A stretch of DNA of 26,339 nucleotides, from NCBI GenBank assembly GCA_019155205.2, contig JAHNZQ020003150.1, positions 2,235,419-2,261,757 of the forward strand, in the 5' to 3' direction. Below the pieces are notes generated by a model. It was not told the DNA's origin, ran no database searches, and saw only the letters and a list, made by a program, of their open reading frames with translations. Source of the stretch: Gracilaria vermiculophylla. Lineage: Eukaryota; Rhodophyta; Florideophyceae; Gracilariales; Gracilariaceae. Positions 7,004-16,086 of the stretch are shown here, piece by piece; position 1 is the stretch's first letter; each line of letters opens with the position of its first letter. The position numbers and the translations under genes are program-made.

Positions 7004-8870
7004 ATGCGTCGTATTCGTCTCATAATTCTTGCTTTCTTGGTTGTATTTCCTTCGTCTTCGGCAGTTAGACATTCATTGTCAGCCCACTCGCCACTACGAT
7101 GCTGTTTCATGGACGAGCCTCCCATAAGTTTTCAAAACAATCGCAGTTACTGGAACGTATGTTTTTCATCTCCCTCATGCTCTATCTGACCCATCCTTTA
7201 TGTCTAACGCACCTCGCATTTCACTGCGTTTTCCGCCTCTCGCTCTAGAATGGGCTGGATGGTGTCATCAAGGAATACCTTCTGCAGCACCAGGCATACC
7301 TGAACTGGACCTGTTCAGAAATGCGCCTCTTTGACCATGCTAACTCCACGGACTTCACCTTCTTTGTCTCCGAAATGGAGAGGTGCACCAATATATCCAC
7401 CGGAAGCATAGTCGACTTGCCCGACTGTTGGTGTGACATTGGCATAGGCGGCTGGTTTCACACTTCTGCTCGATTTAATAAGGTAGACTTCCTCCCCCCG
7501 TTTGCCTACGATCGATACGTGGTCTTTACTCATGTGTCGGAGGCCACGGTGCATGGAAATGTTTGGTTTTTTATGCGCACTTTTGATGGCCTGGCATGGA
7601 TCAATATTCTTGCCGTGTTCGTCATGTTTTGGATCTTGAAATTATTTGACTTGCGTTTTGCTCTTTCTGGTCCATATCAACCTCTTGAAAATGCTTCCAA
7701 ACTAAAGCGCTACACGCACTACCTCACAAAGAGCAAGATTCTGTATCGGCTTCGAAAGGCATTCCAAAGCACAGGTGCGTCTACAAACTGGCAAATGAGC
7801 ATGTGTGCATTTTACTTCATACAACTAACATTTTCATTTTTCTTGAACAAATGTCTTGTCGTTCCAAAGTCATGAGAATGATGATGCTCTCTGATGAAGA
7901 TATTGGCGTAAATGGCCGGTCTACGCGTCAATGGCTTTTAAACCTTTTAGTTGCTCTTGTTGCTTTGTTCTTGTTGATATCGTACGATGCGAGTATGACG
8001 TAAGCCAATCTTTTTATTTCTCTCCCATTGAAGTTTTCGCATATGTGAATGTTAACCTCACTTTGTTTTGCTTTCTGGGGGCTTCTTATCGAGCGACTCA
8101 GGGCCACTTTGGTACAAGAGTCCATCAAGTCAAAATTTGAAACGGTGGCAGATCTTCTAAATTGTAATGTGAAACCCTCGGAAATATGCATCCTTAGGGG
8201 AGGCGCTCTCGAGATTTTTTGGCAGAATTCTATCGCAGTTGAGTAAGTCACACTAATTTCTCTGAATTGATGTCTCATAGTTAAATATTCCATCTGACAT
8301 CTCTTCTGTCTGGCCCTTTTCCCAACAAGTGAATGCCATTTTCAGAATCCGCCAAAACTTTACGATTCTTACAACTCATTGTTTAAGGCTGTTGCTAACC
8401 GAGAATGCAAGTATGCCGTCATGATCGAGACGGCATTAATGGCTGCAACTCGTATGAAGTATTGCAGACGCTTTGTGATTGTTGGAAAGCCATTATTTAA
8501 CAACGGACTTTCAATGCTTCTTCCAAAGGGAAGTGACATGACCGATAAAATGAGTCAAGCGACTCTCGATTTGATGGGAAATCAGACGCAAACATACCTT
8601 GACAAATATATGAGCAATCTTCCAAGGTGTAGAGTTGATTCAGGCCAGACGCTAAGTTTCAACAAACTGCATGGTTTTTTTGTATTGGTGTATATAGTCG
8701 TAGGGACTTTGCTCTTGGCAATGATATTTATTCCGCAACAGACTTCGAAAGGAATTGAATGTCAAGAATCTCCTGCCTCAGCTTTATCGAACGAAGTCAA
8801 GCAGGTTTCTGAGGAATGTTCAAAGCACTCTCCATGTTCTGAAACAAATACGGCCGAGGATACTATATGA
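7004..8870 (+). CDS. ionotropic glutamate receptor-like channel, five exons
   Basis: Predicted 496-residue ligand-gated cation channel subunit of the plasma membrane. Exons are 7004-7156, 7249-7774, 7870-7999, 8102-8242 and 8330-8870; introns of 92, 95, 102 and 87 nt all start GT (GTATGT, GTGCGT, GTAAGC, GTAAGT) and end AG, and every junction keeps frame. ACCATGC starts a signal peptide (residues 1-20). Ligand-binding lobe S1 follows, with the family's ligand-carboxylate Arg in TSARFNKVDF (R126). M1 is about 161-183. Pore loop and M3 (about 230-270) read SDEDIGVNG then LLISYDASMT, the counterpart of the SYTAN gating motif. Lobe S2 has MIET with E350 at the usual ligand-amine position and PKGSDM. 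M4 is about 432-451, then a 45-residue Ser/Glu-rich cytoplasmic tail. There is no amino-terminal (periplasmic-binding type) domain. No stops or frameshifts, so it looks functional. Transcript ends are not visible. Confidence 0.85.
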
Positions 8871-10072
8871 TATTGTAACATGTTGATATTGAATTTTGTC
8901 TGAGGGTCGTTTTCTCAAAAATGTGTCAAAGGTCTGTGATAGCAAGGCACGTTACGTCGCATGAGTACCGCGAATTGAGAATATTTAAAACAAATTGCTT
9001 CTCACTCAAACAGGAGACAAAGAAAAGCTTGTGGAGTAAACTTCATTGTTTTCAGTCTACAACAACACCCTTTGCGTAATTTAAGTACACTAGTTTGTAG
9101 AATACAGAAACGTACTTGTCCCAGTACGAAGTATTCTTGGCACGGAGCGATACTGCGCAGCACAACGCGCAATTCGACGCTCCGATGCAAATTACGACGC
9201 ATTTACACCGCATAAGACGAGCCATGACTATCGTAGGTCATAGCTAGAAGTTTTAACGTAGGGCGGCTAAGGCAGCTGGTTTTTAAAAGTTATAGAAGTA
9301 ATACTAAAGTCATAATAGTAAGACTACTTACTATATACAGAAAGACCCTTCGATCACAAGGAAAGTCTCGATGGATTCATTACAATTTTCCTGTGTGAAC
9401 CAAGCCACAGAAAAATCCCAATGAAATGAGCATCAGCAGGAATTCTCTACATTACTGCAAGCTGAATTTGCGGTTCGAATAAATCTGGCTTGTTCTCGAA
9501 GAACGAGAGTACACTTTAATTTTTTTCCAATGTCGTACCGCATCACAAAAGGCACGAAAAAGAATGGGAGTCCGCGCCTGAGGCAGGCCTTTAAAGCTTG
9601 ACAACGAAAGCCCCAGGAAACTGACAAAATGGTAACACTCGCTTAATGTAACATCAAATATAAATACTTTCTAAATAAGCTTTAACACTACAACTTTTCA
9701 CTATTTTTCATTTTGATCAGGTTACCCTGTCTTCCACGCCAACTGCACTGAACCATGTCCAGAACACGCAACCAACATTTGTAGCTGTTGAATAAATCAC
9801 CTTTTTGTTTCACATCCGTGAACGACGTCCTCGTCTTTAAGTCTTCGTAAAACTGTTGGGATAAACATCAACAGCCTGGGTGGTCAGATTTGGACTCCAT
9901 CTGGATGTAGATTTAATAATTGCTCTTCCGATAGGTCAACCGCAATGAACAGTGTTTTCACGTTTTTGAAAACAACAATTAAAACCTTTACTTTCGGACT
10001 GTGATCTTGAAATAGCCAAGCAGAAAAAAAGCTATTTTATCCTTTTTCCACAAGAAACGTGGTAATTGTTCA
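8871..10072. other. AT-rich intergenic region, no gene seen
   Basis: About 1.2 kb without a supportable frame on either strand. It should hold the 3' end of the receptor transcript. Small palindromes occur (AGTAAG-ACTA-CTTACT near 9320). The stretch 9120-9220 has words such as TTACGACGCA that recur in the fold-back insert at 10838-11007, too weakly to call a repeat. Confidence 0.5.
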
Positions 10073-10107
10073 AAATGTATTGCGTCGGAAATTTTTAATG
10101 CGTCGTT

Positions 10108-10362
10108 TTAATCATGACCTCTAAAGGCTCGTTGTTATTCCAAATCACGATTCCAAGAAGAAAGAGCAGCAAACAACTTTCTCTCACGGAAACATTCATG
10201 ACCCGTTCCCTTCATATCCTAGTGAAAAGATAGTAAAAACATGTAGCTTTCAATAGAGTCTACTTTCGTACAAATCATACCAGTGCTTGAGTTAAAGCAG
10301 ATGGTCGAATGGAACTCAAACCCCAGAGTTTCAAAACTTCGGCAAAAACAAGAGAGAGATAA
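10108..10362 (-). pseudogene. alpha frame, copy 3, with stops
   Basis: Minus-strand counterpart of copy 1 alpha. It retains SFETLGFEFHSTICFNSS, SIESYMFLLSFH, then a TAG, MKGTGHECFRERK, SSWNRDLE, then TAA and a terminal block. Two in-frame stops make it non-functional, but amino-acid identity with the other copies is high on both sides of each stop. Confidence 0.45.
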
Positions 10363-10433
10363 CAATTCAAACGGGTGTCTCTAGACTGCGGAGTCTGTAC
10401 TCAACGCATGAAAACCAAGGATCAAAGGCAGGT

Positions 10434-10677
10434 TTTTGCCTTGATAGCGCTGGAGAGCTCCGTCGCCTTATTAAGCTCGCTCCGCGCGTAGGTGCCCTGG
10501 TGGAGGTTTTCGGGGGAGACTCACAAGCAGAGGATCAGGATTGCTGCTTCTCGCGTTGCCAGACATCGCGCTTTCAACTGTGTTCAAAATGAGTTGATTA
10601 TAAAGTCGGCAAATGCAGCGAGCGATGGAATGGAAAATTAAGTTGACAGATCGTCCATGGTTGATCTCAAAGGTTGA
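10434..10677 (+). pseudogene. beta frame, copy 3, broken
   Basis: Counterpart of copy 1 beta, carrying the same +1 shift before the basic segment and an extra TAA near its end. The shared TGA lies at 10675-10677. The basic motif IAASRVARHRA is retained. Confidence 0.45.
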
Positions 10678-10778
10678 AATATTAGAAGTGTGACCGAACT
10701 GTGTAGCCACAGATACGCTCTGTGGGTGCTGATTTTGTTTGTGGAAACGCTCTTGGCACGCACGATACATTAACGCTA

Positions 10779-11142
10779 TGTAAGAAATCTTTAATAATCA
10801 CAAGCCGTAGACCCAAGCGATTCAAGTGAGTCGCGCTGCGTAATGCAAGCATTGTCCCTGCACGTTGCAATACGACGCATATGAACATTGGGATCTGTCA
10901 GCACGACGCTTGGTTCAAGCCAAGTCGCAAAAGTGCGTGGTGTCCTTAAAGTACTTCAAGCACGTATCGCATAGTGCAAGCGCACGACGACATTGCGCCG
11001 TGCGCTACGAAAGTACAGGTAGATAAAGTAGAAGGTAAGACGTTCAACTGCCAGATTAAATAATTACTTTAAAACACAGCCAGACCCTTTCTTGGGAAGA
11101 GCGTGGGCCTGGCCAGTCTTCTTCCAACTCCCCTGTGTTACA
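10779..11142 (+). repeat. element A 5' LTR
   Basis: Starts TGTAAG and ends TTACA just before a primer binding site. Bases 10798-10837 match 26069-26107 of the 3' LTR closely (CCAAGCGATTCAAG, GAGTCGCGCT). Beyond that the two diverge, apparently because of an insertion at 10838-11007. The start is uncertain by up to 20 bp because the flanking repeat (copy 3) is similar to copy 1 across this junction (TAAGAAA). Confidence 0.6.
10838..11007. repeat. possible fold-back (MITE-like) insert in the LTR
   Basis: About 170 bp present in the 5' LTR of A and absent at the matching place of the 3' LTR, bounded by GCGCT on both sides. Its ends are imperfect inverted repeats: 10849-10883 (beginning GCATTGTCCCTGCACG) against the complement of 10961-10996 (beginning GCAATGTCGTCGTGCG). 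It carries no frame. Confidence 0.35.
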
Positions 11143-11154
11143 TTTGGTAGCATC
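11143..11154 (+). promoter_or_regulatory. element A primer binding site
   Basis: TTTGGTAGCATC directly after the LTR end. TGGTAGC is the start of initiator-Met-type primer sites such as that of yeast Ty1, so a tRNA ending GCTACCA is the likely primer. Confidence 0.6.
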
Positions 11155-11384
11155 TTTTTCTGATCCTCCAGCTGGATTTTCTCTCTCTCCTGCCCCTTTT
11201 TCCTTTTCTCTCATGCCCGATTAGCTCTCATGATCCTCATTTGCGGACGATTTGTGCCACGTCTAACTCAAGGCGTCCACCACGTCCTTAATCCCCGCCT
11301 GTAGGAAACGAAAGTGATGGAACACGCACTCGATCTGTGACCGCCGCTGCGGTTGCACCTTCAACTGCTGCGGCCGCTGCTGAA

Positions 11385-12320
11385 ATGGAACCGGCGGTGC
11401 TCGACCACGTAGAGGGTTTTCAACACCAACGCTCGCCCTCTCAGGAGATAGCTCACTTGCCGCGCCCTCAGCCCCGGCTGATGCAAGAGGTCGAGAATAG
11501 CTCAGGGTCGAGAGACTTAACCCCACTCCGTACAATCCTTCGCTCCCTGCGCAGCCAACAAAACGCCATGATGGCACTGGCCGTGCAGATGCGACTATGG
11601 GAGACACGGATCTCGGGACAAGAAGGGACTCTCGAACGTCGTTTCGAAGCTTTTGAGTCCTACGCAGTACCTCGAAACCGTACATATCCGCTCCTCAACA
11701 CCCCAACCGCCGTAGACCTCCACGTGCCTCAGCACAGGATTCAGGAAGAGTCTCTCGTCAAAGCCCACCCCGATGTTCTGGTCGTTAGCCCGGACACACA
11801 CTTATGGCAGACAGTCGCCGGGAAGCATGCTCCGCCAACATCAATGGTAGCCAAGCTATGTGCCCAAGCTAGACCACCTACCAGCCGTTCGCGCATTGGA
11901 AATGCTTTCAAAGCTGCATGCAATACACATACGCCGCGTGACTGGATGAAAGGTCTTCTGTGTGCGTGGAAGACTTCATTTCAGGCATCTGCAAAATCAT
12001 ATTACTCTTTCCTGCAAGAACGGCACCCCGGAAGTGCACATAGCGGTCTGCCAACTCCGAAAGGCAGCGAACCGCTGGTACAATCGAACAAGACGGCATG
12101 GAACGACCTTCACGTCGTTGGAGGCTCTCAAAGCCGGAATACTGCAGGCGCCTTTGTCCCCGTAAACGAGCTGGTGGAGGCACGCTTGAAATTTATCCAG
12201 TTTTGTCTCCAAGGCCCTATGGAAGACCAGTTCACTGGGTTCATACACCTCGCGGAGACCTGCGAAACAGTGCTTTCCAATGCCTACAGCTATCTCCACT
12301 TGTCTCTCCCGACGCCCTAG
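11385..12320 (+). pseudogene. element A gag, frameshifted
   Basis: The frame starts at the ATG at 11385 (MEPAVLDH). A charged helical stretch (LRSQQNAMMALAVQMRLWE) suggests a coiled coil. The conserved retrotransposon Gag core lies at about 11960-12310 but is split: RKAANRWYNRTRR followed by TSLEALKAGIL is in another frame (11962-12165), then VNELVEARLKFIQF and DQFTGFIHLAET return to the first. The latter matches the usual pattern in Gag of a core with a Trp-Tyr, then an F-x-R helix. At least two frameshifts are needed. Confidence 0.6.
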
Positions 12321-12575
12321 AGATGCAAAGTATCGGAGCATTACCCCACGGGATCCCCTCCCAATCTGGAACACTCCTTAAACTTTGTTCGTACGCTCCA
12401 TGCAGCCGAAAAATGGCGTACGAAGGCGCCCGGCGCTTCTGAGCAGTATGGAAAATCTCGCCACAGAGGCAAACGTAACCACCAAGGGCGTCGCTCGGGA
12501 ACTAGTTCGACAAACCTCCCCGACCCCGCCGATATCAATACGGACGCCCATGCGCCGCCGTGAGAAGCAGCAAAG

Positions 12576-12794
12576 TTGTTCAATGAAGACCACAATCGCA
12601 TTTTTAAGGCTCATAACCAGTTTCCGCGCTGTGGGCGGCGCTCATGGAGTGATCCAAGCCACCTCTGTCACCAACGCTTAGTACATGCCTCTCGTGATAA
12701 GCGATCGTGCCCAAAAACTAGATTTTGGGGTAGCCGCACATCGATGCGGCTACCCCCAAATCTTCTGCTCTCCACCCCATCCTCCCCACAATAA
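12576..12794 (+). pseudogene. element A zinc-knuckle remnant
   Basis: The reading frame contains FPRCGRRSWSD and SHLCHQ, the remains of a CCHC knuckle (C-x2-C-x4-H-x4-C) whose first Cys has been lost. It lies between gag and protease, as expected for nucleocapsid. Confidence 0.45.
12720..12763. other. strong 19-bp hairpin between gag and protease
   Basis: Left arm 12720-12738 and right arm 12745-12763 pair with one mismatch (a G-T type pair in RNA) around a 6-nt loop CATCGA. The stem includes GGGGTAGCCGCA. Immediately upstream, CCCAAAA (12710-12716) has the form of a -1 slippery heptamer in phase with the zinc-knuckle frame, though the spacer is only 3 nt and the -1 frame meets TAG at once. 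Confidence 0.9.
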
Positions 12795-12836
12795 ACGGCA
12801 TATGCATCCTACACCACTGCTTTTACTCTTTTAGCG

Positions 12837-13307
12837 ATGGATGTGCTCCCTACACGTGAAAATATGTGTGAAGCTACTCTGAATCACCACAGCATTGCTT
12901 TCCATCTCGACCCTGTCACTTCTCACGCCTATTTCTCCCCAGCTGCCACGAAATTTTGTATCCTCCCTTTGAAACCCTCGCGCGTCTGCCAAATGGGATT
13001 CGGAGACAGCTCCGCAACCCCAATTTTGGTGGAAGCAGAAGCAACTATCTCCATGGAAGATTGCTGCGCATCAATAACGGCATATGTAATCAAGATGAAG
13101 AAGAACAGCAGTAACCTACCCTTGATCACCGCAGGCCATCACTGGCTCTGTCAGACCCTGACAACCATCGATCGGTCGTCATTATCCCTCTCCATCAAGC
13201 GTGCCGATGGATTGAGCTTCACCATCCCCCCTCGTCACTCTGTGTCCCCTAACACGCAGTCGAACATGGAAACGATACCGATGATATCCTTCAAACGACT
13301 CCGCTGA
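12837..13307 (+). pseudogene. element A retropepsin-like protease, active site lost
   Basis: A 156-codon open frame with the layout of Gypsy aspartic proteases: HLDPVTS where L-D-S/T-G-A is expected, FSPAATKF and LPLKPSR after it, a FGDSSATPI hairpin region, then ITAGHHWLCQT matching the family's I-L-G-x-x-W-L motif, and TIDRSSLSLSI. The catalytic Asp survives but the following Ser/Thr-Gly has become Pro-Val, which should abolish activity. No zinc-binding or RT residues lie in it. Confidence 0.7.
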
Positions 13308-13316
13308 CTAGCCAAG

Positions 13317-14242
13317 ATGCGATCCTGCAAAATGTACGCTATTCGCCTCAGCCCAGCCTCCTCCGTCAAGTGCCATCCCGATCTAACGGAAATGGTTGAT
13401 GAGTTTCAAGATTTTTTTCGGGAAGAGCCTCCCGCTATTCTGCCACATTCTGGCGAGATCGACTTCAAAATCAACCTCAGGAGCGCGGAACCGCCCTCTG
13501 TGCGACCCATCATCCGGATCTCGACACAAGAACTCCTTTTCCTCTGCAACACATTTGATGCCGTACTCCGAAAAGGCCTCCTCCGTTCTTCAATCTCCTC
13601 TTACAGAACACTCGCCTTCTTCGTGAATAATAAATCTGGCGAGCTCCGTATGGTCTGCCACTATCGCCGCCCCAGCCGCCGAACCATCGTGGACTCCACT
13701 ACTCTTACCATCATCGATGAAGCTTTGGATCAGGTGGCGGGCGCAAAGTTCTTCTCTCAAATCGACTTAGTGGGCGCCTACCACAAAATGCGCATCAAGG
13801 AGAGTGACTGCCATAAGACAGCCATATATTTGGATCTTTCGAGTGGCGGGTCCTGAGCTTTGCACTCATCAACGCCATAGCCTCCTTATCACGACTGATC
13901 TCCTCCGTCCTATATCACTTGAACGGCCATTTTCTCGTACCGTATCTGGAGTATATACTCGTCTGCATTCGTTCACTGGAAGAGCACGAGCGGCATTTGC
14001 GAGCCGTACTCGAGGCACTTCGCAGAAATCAGCTGTTCGCCAAATTGAGCAAATATGCATTTGGTGTTTGCGAAGTGGACTTCCTCGGCTTTTTAGCATC
14101 TGCCCGGGGCACCATCATGCAAGACCATCTTGTCACTGCTGTTCGTGACTGCCCAACAATCCGGAATATCCGCCATGAGCAGCAGTTTTTGGGCCTCGCT
14201 AACTTCCATCAAAGTTTTGTTAAAGGCTGTCACACATCCTGA
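13317..14242 (+). pseudogene. element A reverse transcriptase, frameshifted, catalytic motif lost
   Basis: The first frame (13317-13856) has DFKINLRSAEPP, LRKGLLRSSISSY, GELRMVCHYRR and motif A FSQIDLVGAYHKM with its catalytic Asp. After a frameshift the second frame (about 13857-14242) has EWRVLSFALINA, then YLEYILVC at 13942-13966 where Y-x-DD-I/L is required, followed by SLEEHERHL and FLGFLAS. Both Asp residues of the YxDD box are gone. Stops at 13854-13856 and 14240-14242. Confidence 0.85.
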
Positions 14243-14776
14243 GCCCGATCTCGGATCTACTGCACTTACGCGTTTTCCACTGGGGCTCGAAGTGGGCTAA
14301 TTCCTTCACCGTCATTAAGCATGATCTGACGTCAGTGCCACTTCTTGCACATGCGGACGCCTCCAAAGAGTTTTTTTTGGCTACCGACGCTTTCCAATTC
14401 GCCGTCAGATCCACGATGTCACAGAAGGGGGACCCCTATTGCATTCGTATCTCACTACCTCTCACCCACTGCGGCCCGCTAAAATACCGGCGATCAGGAA
14501 CTCATCGCAACAATGATTACACTCCGCACGTGGAGCCCTTTTATCCACGGAAGGCACTTCACGCTCTTGACGGATCATGACATGATCATGTATTTCCAGA
14601 CAAAACTCAAACTATCTGGTCGCCAGTGTCCTTGGTCGGATGAGATCCGGGAATTTTCCTTCGACATTGTGCATGTCGCTGGGACCAATAATGTGGTCCC
14701 CGATGCCCTCAGCCGCCGTCCTAATCACGGGCCCCCGCTTCTGTGTGCTCTTATGGCACATTTCGACGACCTCTAG
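14243..14776 (+). pseudogene. element A RNase H domain, frameshifted
   Basis: RNase H landmarks spread over two frames. LLAHADASKEFFLATDAFQFA and MSQKGDP occur in 14335-14580. Then IHGRHFTLLTDHDMIMYF, LSGRQCPW, FDIVHVAGTNNVVPDALSRR occur in 14513-14776. The TDH and ADALSR-type motifs are the usual end of the Gypsy RNase H. The stop is at 14774-14776. Confidence 0.8.
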
Positions 14777-15531
14777 AACCGTGTACGGGCTGCCTATTCT
14801 GCAGACGCCCTTGCTACAAAATTACTTCACTCCGACACTCCTCCCGAGCAGTCCACCACATGCCTACCAGCCAACTTCAACTTCACCGACGGAGTCATCT
14901 ACTGAACCGGCACTCACCCGGCGCGCATGTACCTCCCCGAAGGGCTATTGCACGCGGAGCTTATGCAACCTTTTCATGGAATCGGGCATCTTGGCGCCGA
15001 TAAGGCGTATTGCACAGGTATGCACCGTGCTTAATGGCCGCAGATGTACCGCGATATCTTTAATTTCGTGCATAAATGCCGTTCAGGTCTGATGAATAAA
15101 ACACACAACGTGGCTCCCCTCGGGCGCCTTCAGCCACTCACGATCCCTCAACGGTGCTGGGACATCATCTCCTTCGTGTTTCTCACGAAGCTCTCCCGCA
15201 ACAGGAACGATCAGCATGCCGTTTTGGTGACAGTAGACAAACTCTCAAATCCCGCCCACTTTATCCCAACCTCCATAGCCGCATCGATGAAGGAGACTTT
15301 TGGACTCTTCGAAACGCACTTCTTTTCAAGTACAAATACACCAACCACGATGATCTCTGATTACGATCCCAATACCGCTTGCCACTTTTGGCAATCCATC
15401 ACGCAGTCGTTGCGCATCTGGGACACTATTTAGACTGCTGACCACCCTTGGACAATGGCCAGTCCGAAAATCTAACTTCGCTCTCTTCTTTGCTTTGTTC
15501 CTCAATACAAGCAGCGATAGAGGATTGGCAC
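14777..15531 (+). pseudogene. element A integrase, N-terminal part
   Basis: Zinc-binding region at about 14930-15100: FHGIGHLGADKAY supplies the His pair, KCRSGLMNKTH keeps one Cys of the CxxC. The core (15044-15433) has RCWDIISFVFLTKLSR, with the first catalytic Asp apparently replaced, HAVLVTVDKLS, and MISDYDPNTACHFW with the second Asp. From 15430 the frame is broken but fragments continue to AIEDWH at 15514-15531, where element B begins. Confidence 0.8.
15527..15531. repeat. target site duplication, left (GGCAC)
   Basis: GGCAC immediately before the TG of element B's 5' LTR, repeated exactly at 25346-25350 after its 3' LTR. Five bp is the usual Gypsy integrase stagger. Confidence 0.9.
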
Positions 15532-16086
15532 TGTATAACAGTGGCTCCTAAGTAAATATGATGGTGTGGCTTTATGAAAAGATACTTCTGAGGAGGGCTC
15601 GTATTTTATTAACTGAGCCACGTGGTGCATGATTCTGCCCGCATGCGCTACAGTACACTTAAGGGACGGTAGTACTTATATTTCTTTTATTTAATTTGTG
15701 CGGGTAATTACTACAGTAGTGAGACCTGCCGAGGCGGGCTCCCGGCTTGATACTTAATCTGCCCTTCGAGCTCCGCCTTTGGGGGAAGTGAAAGCAAGCA
15801 CCCTAGAGTCTTCATCTACTTTTCCTGTTGGAGACTCTCGTCGATTATCCTCAGGTTTCTAAGCCGCCAATCCCCAGGCCGCATCATGGCAGCGCCTGTA
15901 GGAGCATTGTCCGCCCATTGAACCTCCCCCTCCACTTGGTGTTTGGGGATCCCCTTTCAGAATTCCCCCGGCTCGCGACAGCGAATAACGGAGACCATCT
16001 TTAGGAACACGCACGTTTGGAGTCAACAAAAACTCCTAATGGATGTTGTGCTCTACTACCTCAAAAGGAGAACTGACAATACCTCA
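15532..16086 (+). repeat. element B 5' LTR
   Basis: 555 bp, starts TGTATAACAGTGG and ends CTGACAATACCTCA. It aligns from end to end with the 3' LTR except for the extra 246-bp unit there. A TTATATTT near 15676 is in the position of the TTTATAAT of the 3' LTR (about 24689) and may be the TATA element of the U3 promoter. Confidence 0.9.

Larger units (their letters stand above)
10073..10778 (+). repeat. alpha/beta repeat, copy 3
   Basis: Direct repeat of copy 1, with long identical stretches (for example around TCTAGACTGCGGAGTCTGTA). It runs from GTATTGCGTCGGAAA to about TAACGCTA and abuts the 5' LTR of retrotransposon A. It shares copy 1's frameshift and premature TGA, so both descend from one already-broken copy. 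Confidence 0.85.

Noticed and set aside
9000..9420. Solo LTR related to element A
   Set aside because: Only short shared words (CAG-AGACCCTT, CCTGTGT) with no TG/CA ends or flanking duplication.
11263..12442. Several overlapping minus and plus frames around gag A
   Set aside because: Shadows. Only the frames that carry the Gag core pattern were kept.
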